DNA of 47,979 nucleotides from a virus, in the IMG/VR virus record IMGVR_UViG_3300045120_000134, positions 1 through 47,979 of that record; one strand, given 5' to 3'. The notes beneath the pieces were generated by a model. It was given only the letters and a program-made list of their open reading frames with translations, had not been told where the DNA came from and searched no databases. This document shows positions 1 through 7,039 of the stretch, one piece after another (the first letter of the stretch is position 1; each line of letters starts with the position of its first letter). Both the position numbers and the translations under genes were made by a program.

Positions 1-133
1 TTCAATTCAAAGTAGTTCCGATCGCAGCCTTTATATTAGGGGTTTTTTGAACCGAGGGGCTCGACGCCGCGCGCCCGGCGCGCCGCGCGCGCCGCGCGCC
101 GCGTGCCGCGTGCCGCGCGCGCCGCGCGCCGCG
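1..133. repeat. Left copy of terminal direct repeat
   Basis: Bases 1-133 match 47847-47979 with one visible difference (C at 127, T at 47973). The shared segment begins TTCAATTCAAAGTAG and runs into the G+C-only tract. This is what a circular or terminally redundant phage genome looks like after assembly, giving a unit length near 47,846 bp. Because the overlap ends inside low-complexity sequence, its exact length and the mismatch may be assembly effects. It is not evidence by itself for a defined physical end. Confidence 0.9.
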
Positions 134-167
134 CGCCGCGCGAGGCACGGGCACGGGCACGGGCACG
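62..167. repeat. G+C-only low-complexity tract and GGGCAC repeats
   Basis: From about 62 to 143 the sequence is nearly pure G and C, built from interlocking GCCGCGCGC and GCCGCGTGCC units. It contains several alternating CG runs of the kind that can adopt Z-DNA. It is followed at 144-167 by GGCAC plus three GGGCAC units. Open frames across it in every direction are Arg/Ala/Pro repeats with no domain, so it is read as non-coding. It sits between the replication genes and the first operon once the genome is closed. Confidence 0.75.
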
Positions 168-207
168 AAACAACGCGACACCGGCGCGCCGGTGTCGCGT
201 TGTTTTT
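168..207 (+). terminator. Intrinsic terminator, perfect 38-base stem
   Basis: Bases 168-205 form a perfect palindrome centred at 186/187 (left arm AAACAACGCGACACCGGCG), followed by a run of five T (203-207). It should stop rightward transcripts coming from the polymerase/primase operon across the contig junction. The other strand carries only three T after the stem, so termination is expected mainly rightward. With no unpaired loop bases in the drawn palindrome, the RNA loop would form from the central CGCG. Confidence 0.8.
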
Positions 208-231
208 GGGTGTGAAAGCTCAGTTTCGGGC

Positions 232-260
232 TTGACGATCTTTGAAAACTCAACTATCTG
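232..260 (+). promoter_or_regulatory. Candidate sigma70-type promoter
   Basis: TTGACG at 232-237 is followed after 17 bases by TATCTG at 255-260. The -35 box matches the consensus at five of six positions, the -10 box at about three. It lies just downstream of the terminator and about 60 bases before the ATPase start, where a promoter for that operon is needed. Confidence 0.45.
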
Positions 261-318
261 TCAAGGCGTGGGGCTGGCAATGGTGCCTTAGCCCGGCGAA
301 CCGAAAGTCTCAGAACCG

Positions 319-1824
319 ATGTCAAAAATCATTTTCACCCAAGCCACGCGAAACAAGGCTCGATCGATCGTGCGGGCGGCGCCCGGCTTTGATGCGTGGC
401 GTAACGCGGCGGGCGATGCTGTCGGGCAGTTGAATACGAAAGTAAGCATCATCGATGCGGCGAAAGCGCTTAACGTTTGGCCGGCGATCGAAGCGTTGAT
501 TGCTGATCAGATAGCGGGCGGTGACCATGCGACGGACGATGGCGATGACGCGGCGGCGATCGAGGACGCAAATGAAGTGGATGACGTGGCAGCATTGATT
601 GAAGCGGGTGAGACCGATCCAGTCGAGGCTGCAATCGAAAGCGTGCTGGCGCCCGTTCGTCCTGTCCTTGGTTCGCTTGTCCTACAGGCGATCGAGAACG
701 CCGTCAGACCTATCGCCGTCGCGGCGAACAAGCCTGCGGTCGTCATTCAAGCGGCGCCCGTGGCGCCGGCTGGCGCGGCGCCCTACGCCGCGATTGTTCG
801 CCAGTCGACTATGTCGCAGACGTTTGGTCTTGCGGCGCGTAGTGCGCAAGGAAAACTCCCGGTCAACATTTGGGACGCGGTCGACGCGCCCACACCTGAA
901 ACGGCATATGTCGTCAATCCTGATACGTTCGCTGAAGTCGCGACGGCGCTGGAGCACGGCGAAGCGGTTTGGTTGGCGGGCGCCGCTGGTACGGGCAAGG
1001 GCACGCTTGCGAGAGAGTACGCGGCAAGAACCAATCGCCCGTTCGTGCGGATTGGTTTCACAAGGTCGACTGAGATTGTCGACCTTGTCGGGCAGAGCGA
1101 GCCTATCCCGGGCGAAACCCACGGCGCCCAAATGATTTGGCGTGATCGTGTTTTTACGCAATCCATTCGACGGCCGGGCACGGTAATCTTGCTTGACGAG
1201 CTTATGATTGCGCCGCCCGGCACGGCAGCGTTTTTTCAAACGGTTCTCGACGATAAGCGCCTTACCCTTCCGACGGGCGAGGTCGTGCCTTTCGCGCAAG
1301 GCGTTGTCGTTATCGTGGCCGACAATTCCGCGGGCTATGGTGACGAGACGGGCGTCTATGCCGGTGTGCAAGTCGCGAATGCCGCCTTGGTTGACCGCTG
1401 CGCCCGGCTGGTGATCGTGGATTACCTCCCGCCGGCCCTCGAGGCGCTCGCGCTTAACAAGCATACCCAAGCCCCGCTTGCGGCCTGTGAACGGCTCGCG
1501 GCATTCGCCAAGGTCGTCCGAACCGCGGCGAAAGCGGCGGGCGGCGAAGCCCGGCCGTTCTCCGTTCGGCGCCTTGTCGCTTTCGTCAACGCCACCTATC
1601 GCGACAAGATCGAGGTCGGCGCCGCGTGGCGTGTCACGGTCTTATCGAGGCTTCCTGAGGCTGATCGCGAATTGCTGGTGCAAGCGATCGCGGCGCATTT
1701 CGACGGCAAAACTTTTGACCGTGAATTGCGTGGCGTGGCCGATGCGAGCGAGCCTGCAGCAGTAGCGGCGCCTTTGTCGCAAGCGTCCGAACAAGTCGGT
1801 GCCCGGCAAGCTTTTGCGTCTTAA
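319..1824 (+). CDS. MoxR/CobS-like AAA+ ATPase
   Basis: A 501-residue protein of the MoxR/CobS/dynein-related AAA+ class, which remodels protein partners using ATP. The ATPase core occupies about residues 205-400. Walker A is GAAGTGKGT at 221-229 with Lys227, Walker B is VILLDEL with Asp293-Glu294, and a sensor-1-like VVIVADNSAG follows. The first 200 residues are Ala-rich with an acidic stretch and match nothing I recognise. It is 29 bases upstream of a CobT-like VWA protein; ATPase plus VWA pairing is the hallmark of MoxR and cobalt-chelatase systems. No CobN-type chelatase is present, so cobalamin synthesis is unlikely and the client is unknown. CobS-like genes are known in other tailed phages. 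Alanine is mostly GCG and leucine often CTT, unlike the GCC/CTC style of the virion genes. Confidence 0.85.
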   Translation: MSKIIFTQATRNKARSIVRAAPGFDAWRNAAGDAVGQLNTKVSIIDAAKALNVWPAIEALIADQIAGGDHATDDGDDAAAIEDANEVDDVAALIEAGETDPVEAAIESVLAPVRPVLGSLVLQAIENAVRPIAVAANKPAVVIQAAPVAPAGAAPYAAIVRQSTMSQTFGLAARSAQGKLPVNIWDAVDAPTPETAYVVNPDTFAEVATALEHGEAVWLAGAAGTGKGTLAREYAARTNRPFVRIGFTRSTEIVDLVGQSEPIPGETHGAQMIWRDRVFTQSIRRPGTVILLDELMIAPPGTAAFFQTVLDDKRLTLPTGEVVPFAQGVVVIVADNSAGYGDETGVYAGVQVANAALVDRCARLVIVDYLPPALEALALNKHTQAPLAACERLAAFAKVVRTAAKAAGGEARPFSVRRLVAFVNATYRDKIEVGAAWRVTVLSRLPEADRELLVQAIAAHFDGKTFDRELRGVADASEPAAVAAPLSQASEQVGARQAFAS

Positions 1825-1853
1825 CCTCAATCCCAAAACAAGCGAGAAAAACC

Positions 1854-3758
1854 ATGTTGAACAGAACCACGGTAAGCATCCCTGATGCGCTCACCGCCAT
1901 GGAAGGTAACCTTCGCGCCATCCTTGAATTAGCTGATGTCAAGGCGACCGTGCGGGCGACCGTCTCGGCTCATGCGACGACGGCGAGTGTCGCAATGACG
2001 CGAGTTCATTCGCGGGCGCCCTATGATGCGGTAGTTACGTTTCCCGTGATGGCGCATGACGCCCGGCTTACTCGTGCCGTGCTCGATCGCTGGACCGGGT
2101 ATTTCTTGCACGAGATTGCGCATGTGCTCTACACGGATAATTCCGTATGGCGGACGGCGGTCAGCGAGGGTCTCGGCAATCTTGTCAACGCCATGGAAGA
2201 CGTCCGCATAGAGCGAAAACTGATCCGTGCCGCGGTAGCGGGAAATGCTCGTGAGCGGCTCACTGAATTGCTTGCATGGGCGGTTGGCGAGACAAGCAAA
2301 GTCCCGCCGGGCGGCAAGCCTTACGATCCGAACGCCGTCCGTTGCATGCCCTGGACACTCGCCATGCTCGGCCGCGTTCGCGTATGCGGTTATGAGCTTC
2401 CTGCGGTAGTGCCTTACGACAGGGCGATCGATGCGGGCATGCGGGCGGTCATCGATGGCGCGCTTGGCAAGCTGGCCAAGGCGAGGACTACACAAGACGT
2501 GCTCGAAATTGCCCGTGACCTGAAACAGGCGACGCTGCCCGAGGACCAGGGCGACCAGGGCGACCAGGGCGACCAGGGCGATCAGGGCGACCAGGGCGAC
2601 CAGGGCGACCAGGGCGAGCAGGGCGAACCCGGCGACCAGGGCGAGCAGGGCGAACCCGGCGAGCAGGGCGAACCCGGCGAGCAGGGCGAACCCGGCGAGC
2701 AGGGCGAACCCGGCGAGCAGGGCGAACCCGGCGAGCAGGGCGAACCCGGCGAGCAGGGCGAACCCGGCGAGCAGGGCGACGACAAGTCCGGCACTGGTCA
2801 CGGTGGCGGGCACGGTGGCGGTAACGGGCAAGCCCAGATCGACCCGTCGACTATGGAACCGGTTCCGAACCTCAACCCGATCGCGGCGGGCAACCGTCCG
2901 CGATCCGTGACCGAAGCAGCGGCGCAAGTCCGTGAAGTTGCGTTGATTGAAATCTTGCGGCGGGCGAAGGTTGGTGCGAAGCGAAAGCTTCCGCCAAGCA
3001 ACGGGCACTACGCACGACCGGACGAGCAAGACCGGCTCAAAGCAGCGGCGCGCGGATGCGCAAGACTTCGAAACCAATTAGCGCGCGTCCTCAAGGCGCC
3101 GTCCGATGATGACGTTCAGCGGCGGCGCAGTGCCGGGCGCGTCGACGCCCGGGCGATGGGGCGGCTTGCCGCGGGCGACTACGCGAGTCCGTTCCTTCGG
3201 CGCCGTCAGATCGACGGGCATGAGGTCGAGGTATCTATCCTCCTCGACGGATCGTCCTCAATGCAACACGGCGATCGGTTATGGCGGTCGACGGTTCTCG
3301 CAACGGCGATCGTCCAGGCCGCGGAACAGGTTGGCGTCAAGGTCGAGGTGCTCAAATTCGAGCGTGATGCGCTCTATTCGGTTAAGGGTGCCGGCGAGCG
3401 ATTGGCGCTGCCGGCGGCGATGGCTCGCATGGCGACGGCGGCGTTTAGCAGCGACGGTTATACGCCGCTGTCCGAAAGCCTCGCCATTGCCGCGGAGCGG
3501 CTCGCCGTGCGGGCGCCGACGAAGCGAAAGGTGATTTTCCCCATCACGGACGGCGGCTGTGATCTTGGCCCGCTTGCCGTGCATGCCGTGGCGAAACAGT
3601 GCGAAGCCCGCGGTATTGAGGTTGTCGGGGTATCGATCGATAGTGACGTGCATGGATGTTTCGACCATGAAATCAGGGTGAACCAAGGCGACGACATGAG
3701 CGCAATTGGGTTGGGGCTTCTCGCCCGGGCGCTCGAAGCCCGCGGGCGGGCGGCGTAA
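1854..3758 (+). CDS. CobT-like VWA protein with HExxH and collagen-like spacer
   Basis: A 634-residue partner of the upstream ATPase. The N-terminal part has HEIAH at 86-90 followed by EDVRIE at 115-120, the metallopeptidase-like signature of CobT/VWA proteins. Residues 231-308 are 26 uninterrupted Gly-X-Y triplets (DQG, EQG, EPG), followed by a Gly/His-rich patch. The C-terminal half is a von Willebrand A domain with an intact MIDAS: DGSSSM at 465-470, Thr537 and Asp566. In cellular CobT the corresponding linker is a plain acidic region, so a collagen-like spacer is unusual. The likely role is the metal-dependent adaptor that brings a client to the ATPase. Whether the HExxH is catalytic cannot be told from sequence. 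Confidence 0.82.
   Translation: MLNRTTVSIPDALTAMEGNLRAILELADVKATVRATVSAHATTASVAMTRVHSRAPYDAVVTFPVMAHDARLTRAVLDRWTGYFLHEIAHVLYTDNSVWRTAVSEGLGNLVNAMEDVRIERKLIRAAVAGNARERLTELLAWAVGETSKVPPGGKPYDPNAVRCMPWTLAMLGRVRVCGYELPAVVPYDRAIDAGMRAVIDGALGKLAKARTTQDVLEIARDLKQATLPEDQGDQGDQGDQGDQGDQGDQGDQGEQGEPGDQGEQGEPGEQGEPGEQGEPGEQGEPGEQGEPGEQGEPGEQGEPGEQGDDKSGTGHGGGHGGGNGQAQIDPSTMEPVPNLNPIAAGNRPRSVTEAAAQVREVALIEILRRAKVGAKRKLPPSNGHYARPDEQDRLKAAARGCARLRNQLARVLKAPSDDDVQRRRSAGRVDARAMGRLAAGDYASPFLRRRQIDGHEVEVSILLDGSSSMQHGDRLWRSTVLATAIVQAAEQVGVKVEVLKFERDALYSVKGAGERLALPAAMARMATAAFSSDGYTPLSESLAIAAERLAVRAPTKRKVIFPITDGGCDLGPLAVHAVAKQCEARGIEVVGVSIDSDVHGCFDHEIRVNQGDDMSAIGLGLLARALEARGRAA
2544..2777 (+). repeat. 9/18-base tandem repeats encoding Gly-X-Y
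   Basis: Eight 9-base units (GACCAGGGC, one with GAT) at 2544-2615 are followed by mixed GAGCAGGGC, GAACCCGGC and one GACCAGGGC unit, settling into an 18-base unit repeated up to 2777. Units are nearly identical at DNA level, so copy number is expected to vary by slippage in multiples of three codons without breaking the frame. Confidence 0.92.
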
Positions 3759-3814
3759 TGGCGGCGCTCCTGCTGGTGTTGGTTATCCTGATTGTGTGGG
3801 CTGCCGAAGCATAG
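3758..3814 (+). CDS. 18-residue membrane micropeptide
   Basis: ATG overlaps the stop of the VWA gene (TAATG), which favours translational coupling. The product [18 protein letters not shown] is almost entirely one hydrophobic helix and ends before the operon terminator at 3843. It could tether or regulate the ATPase/VWA pair at the membrane. No family is recognised, and a frame this short could occur by chance; the coupled start and purely hydrophobic content are the only support. Confidence 0.35.
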   Translation: MAALLLVLVILIVWAAEA

Positions 3815-3842
3815 ATGGCCCGCCATTGCGTTTCGAGGCTTG

Positions 3843-3874
3843 GCCCGCGGGTGGACTATCCCCGCGGGCTTTTT
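3843..3874 (+). terminator. Intrinsic terminator after the ATPase/VWA operon
   Basis: GCCCGCGGG (3843-3851) and CCCGCGGGC (3861-3869) form a perfect 9-bp stem around a 9-base loop, followed by TTTTT (3870-3874). It closes the first operon. It lies inside an open frame that could start at 3815, and so argues that the next gene begins further downstream. Confidence 0.82.
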
Positions 3875-3925
3875 CGCGTCTACGGGGCTTCCAGGGGCCG
3901 GCGGGAAGGTGCTATTCGTAGGGGC

Positions 3926-4327
3926 ATGGCAAGAGCAAGACCAGCATGGCGGGCGCCGATGATAGCGTATCCTCGCGGCGCCGGGCCCGGCATGCATGCG
4001 GCGACGCTCGCCCGGCGAACAAGCTTCGGTGATTTCAGCGAAGGTAGCGGGCGCCGGCAATGCCGATGCATCGCGCGATCGACGGGCGAACGGTGCCGGG
4101 CGGACGCAGTCGCAACGACGACGGCTTGCCGGATACACGGCGGGCTCGCCGCGGCGGTGATGATGGCGCGCAAGCGCGATCCGTCTTTCCGGCGAGCGGC
4201 GAACAATTCCGCGGCGCGCGAGGCGCTCGCAATCGAGGCGCTCGCGGCGCTCGCGGATGGCACGGCGGATGACCGCGGCGACGGGCTTGCGGCGATAGGG
4301 CGGCGCTCTGGATGTCAGAGGATTTGA
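3926..4327 (+). CDS. HGG-motif phage protein, zinc-ribbon-like
   Basis: About 133 residues from the ATG at 3926. An in-frame ATG at 3815 exists, but its transcript would cross the terminator at 3843-3874 and its extra residues are low-complexity. The core reads QCRCIARSTGERCRADAV, then CRIHGG: the Cys/His pattern of the small HGG-motif proteins often found next to phage terminase genes, where C..C and C..H may bind zinc. An Ala/Arg-rich tail follows. It overlaps the next gene by 16 bases. No enzymatic function is claimed. The start is uncertain; ATG 3959 is also possible. Confidence 0.6.
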   Translation: MARARPAWRAPMIAYPRGAGPGMHAATLARRTSFGDFSEGSGRRQCRCIARSTGERCRADAVATTTACRIHGGLAAAVMMARKRDPSFRRAANNSAAREALAIEALAALADGTADDRGDGLAAIGRRSGCQRI

Positions 4328-4578
4328 AAGCGCTATCAATTGAGACGCTGTCTAGGGTTTGCAGGGATGCGGAAGCACCTGCTGCAGCACGTGCAGCGGC
4401 TGCTAGAACCCTCCTAGAAATGATAGGTGCGATCGGTCGATTGCAGGTGCCCGAGCGCGAGTCGACAGCGCCACTTGCGGAGCTATCAGCGGCAGAGCTT
4501 GACGTCGAAATCGAGCGTTTGGCGCGTCTGGCTAACGGCACCGCGAAGCCGCGCAAAGCGCGCTATCGCCTCCTTTAA
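4312..4578 (+). CDS. Small terminase-like protein
   Basis: An 88-residue helical protein. The segment LSRVCRDAEAPAAARAAAAR followed by TLLEMIGAIGRLQ, then an acidic helix near ELDVEIERLARL, resembles short phage small-terminase subunits that recognise DNA and recruit the large subunit. The HGG-motif neighbour strengthens that reading. Against it, the large terminase is 9.8 kb away. The start is an ATG with AGGG 11 bases upstream, overlapping the previous gene. Confidence 0.5.
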   Translation: MSEDLKALSIETLSRVCRDAEAPAAARAAAARTLLEMIGAIGRLQVPERESTAPLAELSAAELDVEIERLARLANGTAKPRKARYRLL

Positions 4579-4674
4579 TCCGCCGTCTATCCGCCGCAAG
4601 CGCCCGGGCACAGCGAGAATCTAGGTTTCTCTAGGTCGGGCACGGCCCTATCCGGTGATACCTAATCATCGCCT

Positions 4675-4700
4675 CCTATCGTGCCCGCGGGCACGACAGG
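4675..4700. promoter_or_regulatory. Dyad operator candidate, copy 1
   Basis: A 26-base inverted repeat with a perfect GTGCCCGCGGGCAC core at 4681-4694. Pairing extends outward to 4675/4700 with a single mismatched pair (4678/4697). There is no T-run after it, so a protein-binding site or RNA hairpin fits better than a terminator. Confidence 0.5.
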
Positions 4701-4769
4701 TAGGGGCTGTCAAGCGGGAAGTGGTCGCGAGAAACCCTAGCGTTATCAATGGGTTGGCGCTGCTGTCTC

Positions 4770-4789
4770 GCCGTGCCCGCGGGCACGGC
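4770..4789. promoter_or_regulatory. Dyad operator candidate, copy 2
   Basis: GCCGTGCCCGCGGGCACGGC is a perfect 20-base palindrome with the same 14-base core as copy 1. The dyad centres are 92 bases apart, close to nine helical turns, so proteins bound at both would sit on nearly the same face of DNA. Confidence 0.5.
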
Positions 4790-4912
4790 CGCGGGCGACC
4801 GTTCCGACGGGCGATCCGCCCCCTGGCCGCCCCCGACGCCGATCGCCGGTGACGGGGGCACCTCGCGCGGGAAAATTTCTGTTACTATTAACTTTCAGTC
4901 GAGGATCGGGAC

Positions 4913-6997
4913 ATGGGCGTCGAGAAGATCTTCTCTTTTGGGAGCTGGGACACAGATCATCCCTCCGACCGTCATCCCGGTGAGCGCATCGACGCCCAGT
5001 TCGATGCGCATGCCAACGCCATCCGCGCTCTCGAGCGTCGTATCGACGCGCTCGTCCGCGCCGACGGCAAGCTGCATGACAATGTCCTCCCCTTCACCTC
5101 GCCTGTCCTCCTCTCCGGCGGCAACGCCGCCACCCTCTCCGCCGCTGCCCCTGAGGACTGGGCGGAAGTCTCGATGGAATGGGCTGAGCACATGCCCGAC
5201 ACCATTCCCCCGAACATCCTTGCGACTAACGCCATCACGGGAGACCATTGGTCTTCTCGCTGGTGGGCGAACCAAGCCGCCCGGCTCGCTGCTCGCGGCA
5301 CCGTCACCCTCATCAAGCTCAAGCACTTCCCCTTTGACGGCGTCGCCACGACTTTCCCGCTCCTCGACGAGACCTCCGCCCCGATCGTGCCGGCGACGAA
5401 TGTTAGCCAGCTAACCATCTCCGTTGAAGGCGTCATTCAGGAGCCCGGCGTCGACTTTACCTTGGCCCTGGCTGGCGCCTCCGTGACGTTCACGACGCCC
5501 CCGCCTGCCGATGCCCGGAACTTCGCCACGTATGCCCTACAAGGGCAAACCTCGGCCGCGACGATCGCCACCGCCGCCGTGTCTTTCCCGACGCGAACCT
5601 TGGCAGCTGCCGCTCTCCTGCCGCTGGAGACGCAGGCGATCGCGACTGCCGGCTATCTCAATCCCGGCGACGGCGGCGACGCGCTTTACTATCGGGCTGG
5701 TGGGATTACGCCTGGCGGCTTTCAGAGCGCCGATGGCGCGTGGTGGGCGTTGGAGCAAGGTAACGTCAATGTCCGGCTGTTCGGGGCTGTCGGTAATGGT
5801 GCCAGCGACGATGCGGCGGCGTTCCAGGTGGCGGTGAACAGCGTTGCTTCGGGCGCCGGCGTCGAGGTCAACGTGCCGGTTGGCAGGTACCTGCTCAACA
5901 GCGACGTGACCGCCAACGGGCGTATCGTCGCTTGGGACATCGCGCCGGGGACGGTGTTCACCGGGACCGGCAAGCTCGTGCCGCAGTCGGTCGGGTTCTA
6001 TGCGGCGTTCGACAACGTCGCGCGCATGGAGATTTATCAGCAGCGCGGGTCGCCGTCGGCGCCTTGGAACAATCTCAACCCGATGGTGGCGCTGGTTCAG
6101 CACACCAGCAGCGCCGGGATCGCGGCAGGCATCCCACAGGCGCCGTTGAGCGTGACCAATTACAAGTATGACACTGCCGCCAGCGGTCGCGCGACCGCTG
6201 TGTTCTCCGAGGCGATCGATCCGACCGGCGGCGCCTCGACGTTTGTCGAGGGGCTGCGGGCGCACGGTATCCGTACGTCGGCAGCAGCGGCGGGCGGCAG
6301 CGCTTATGGTGTGATCGCTCTCGCCCAGGCGGCGGATAACGCGCCGGCTTATGTGATCGGTACCGAGGTGGAGGTGTCGTGGTCTGGTGCAAGCGCGGTC
6401 GACGCGCCAGCGACGCCGGTGTTCTCGACGGCCCGGTTCGTGGCCAATTTCATGGCGACGTGCCGGACGGGGGTCAAGGCCGATGCTTTGTTCCTAGGCA
6501 ACCCGTTCAACACCGTGCCGGCCCGCGCCGGCGTGCTGCTCCCGCCGGGGTCGGTCGACCACACGGCGTTCTCCAGCAAGGCAGCAACCCAGTACGGCTT
6601 GGATCTGGGACAGGGCACGCAAGCCTTGGCGTCGATCCGGCTGCCTAATGACGGGCAGATTGCCTCGGTCAACGGCGCCGGCAACGGTAATCTCAATCTG
6701 CTTTACGCCGACGCAACCAATCAGATGGTGATTGGCACCAATGCCCTTCGCGTGACGACCCCGGTCAGCCTCAAGGTTCATTCTGCCACGGCGATCCCGG
6801 CTGGCGGGGCAGCCGGGGCGGGAATCATGGTTTCAAGCGCAGTCAGTTTCGGGGTGTTCTTCGGTTCGGGCGTGCCGACCCTCGCCGCGGCCAAGGGCAG
6901 CCTCTATTTGCGTTCCGACGGGTCGTCGAATGTCACCCGGATGTACGTCAACACGGATGGCGGCGCGACTTGGACGGCGGTCAACACCGTGGCTTGA
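4913..6997 (+). CDS. Tailspike with pectate-lyase-like beta-helix
   Basis: A 694-residue virion protein. Residues 1-200 look like a head-binding and neck region. Around 288-305 the sequence LFGAVGNGASDDAAAFQ matches the entry motif of Pectate_lyase_3/GH28-type right-handed beta-helices, used by tailspikes to bind and cut surface polysaccharide. The C-terminus (GSLYLRSDGSSNVTRMYVN then GGATWTAV) is a tail often seen at the end of alphaproteobacterial phage spikes. Catalytic residues cannot be assigned. The start is set by GAGG at 4901. As first gene of the late operon, its expression may be uncoupled from the genes behind it. Confidence 0.8.
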   Translation: MGVEKIFSFGSWDTDHPSDRHPGERIDAQFDAHANAIRALERRIDALVRADGKLHDNVLPFTSPVLLSGGNAATLSAAAPEDWAEVSMEWAEHMPDTIPPNILATNAITGDHWSSRWWANQAARLAARGTVTLIKLKHFPFDGVATTFPLLDETSAPIVPATNVSQLTISVEGVIQEPGVDFTLALAGASVTFTTPPPADARNFATYALQGQTSAATIATAAVSFPTRTLAAAALLPLETQAIATAGYLNPGDGGDALYYRAGGITPGGFQSADGAWWALEQGNVNVRLFGAVGNGASDDAAAFQVAVNSVASGAGVEVNVPVGRYLLNSDVTANGRIVAWDIAPGTVFTGTGKLVPQSVGFYAAFDNVARMEIYQQRGSPSAPWNNLNPMVALVQHTSSAGIAAGIPQAPLSVTNYKYDTAASGRATAVFSEAIDPTGGASTFVEGLRAHGIRTSAAAAGGSAYGVIALAQAADNAPAYVIGTEVEVSWSGASAVDAPATPVFSTARFVANFMATCRTGVKADALFLGNPFNTVPARAGVLLPPGSVDHTAFSSKAATQYGLDLGQGTQALASIRLPNDGQIASVNGAGNGNLNLLYADATNQMVIGTNALRVTTPVSLKVHSATAIPAGGAAGAGIMVSSAVSFGVFFGSGVPTLAAAKGSLYLRSDGSSNVTRMYVNTDGGATWTAVNTVA

Positions 6998-7039
6998 GCT
7001 GACGGCGGCAGATGCCGCCCGAGAAAGGCTAGATAGCCG

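Larger units (their letters stand above)
4579..4912. other. Non-coding control region before the late operon
   Basis: These 334 bases hold no convincing gene. They contain two copies of the GTGCCCGCGGGCAC dyad (listed separately), CTAG-containing words (CTAGGTTTCTCTAGG near 4620, AAACCCTAG near 4732) and, just before the tailspike, an AT-rich stretch (TTCTGTTACTATTAAC near 4877-4892) that could hold a -10 element. A GAGG ribosome site at 4901-4904 precedes the ATG at 4913 by 8 bases. This is the natural place for late-gene control. Confidence 0.55.

Noticed and set aside
144-167. GGGCAC repeats as a CRISPR-like array
   Set aside because: Units are six bases with no spacers; no array-like repeat-spacer pattern was seen anywhere in the window.
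1929-3077. 382-residue leftward open frame with [11 protein letters not shown] repeats
   Set aside because: It is the antisense of the collagen-like repeat; hydrophobic repeats arise from GCCCTGGTCGCC-type units. No ribosome site or domain.
319-3758. Cobalamin (cobaltochelatase) biosynthesis
   Set aside because: Only CobS-like and CobT-like parts are present; no CobN or other corrin gene, so the pathway label is misleading.
3815-3925. N-terminal extension of the HGG-motif protein
   Set aside because: Would place an intrinsic terminator within the coding sequence and adds only low-complexity residues.
4655-4852. 65-residue frame across the two dyads
   Set aside because: No ribosome site, Arg-rich composition, and it would run through both palindromes.
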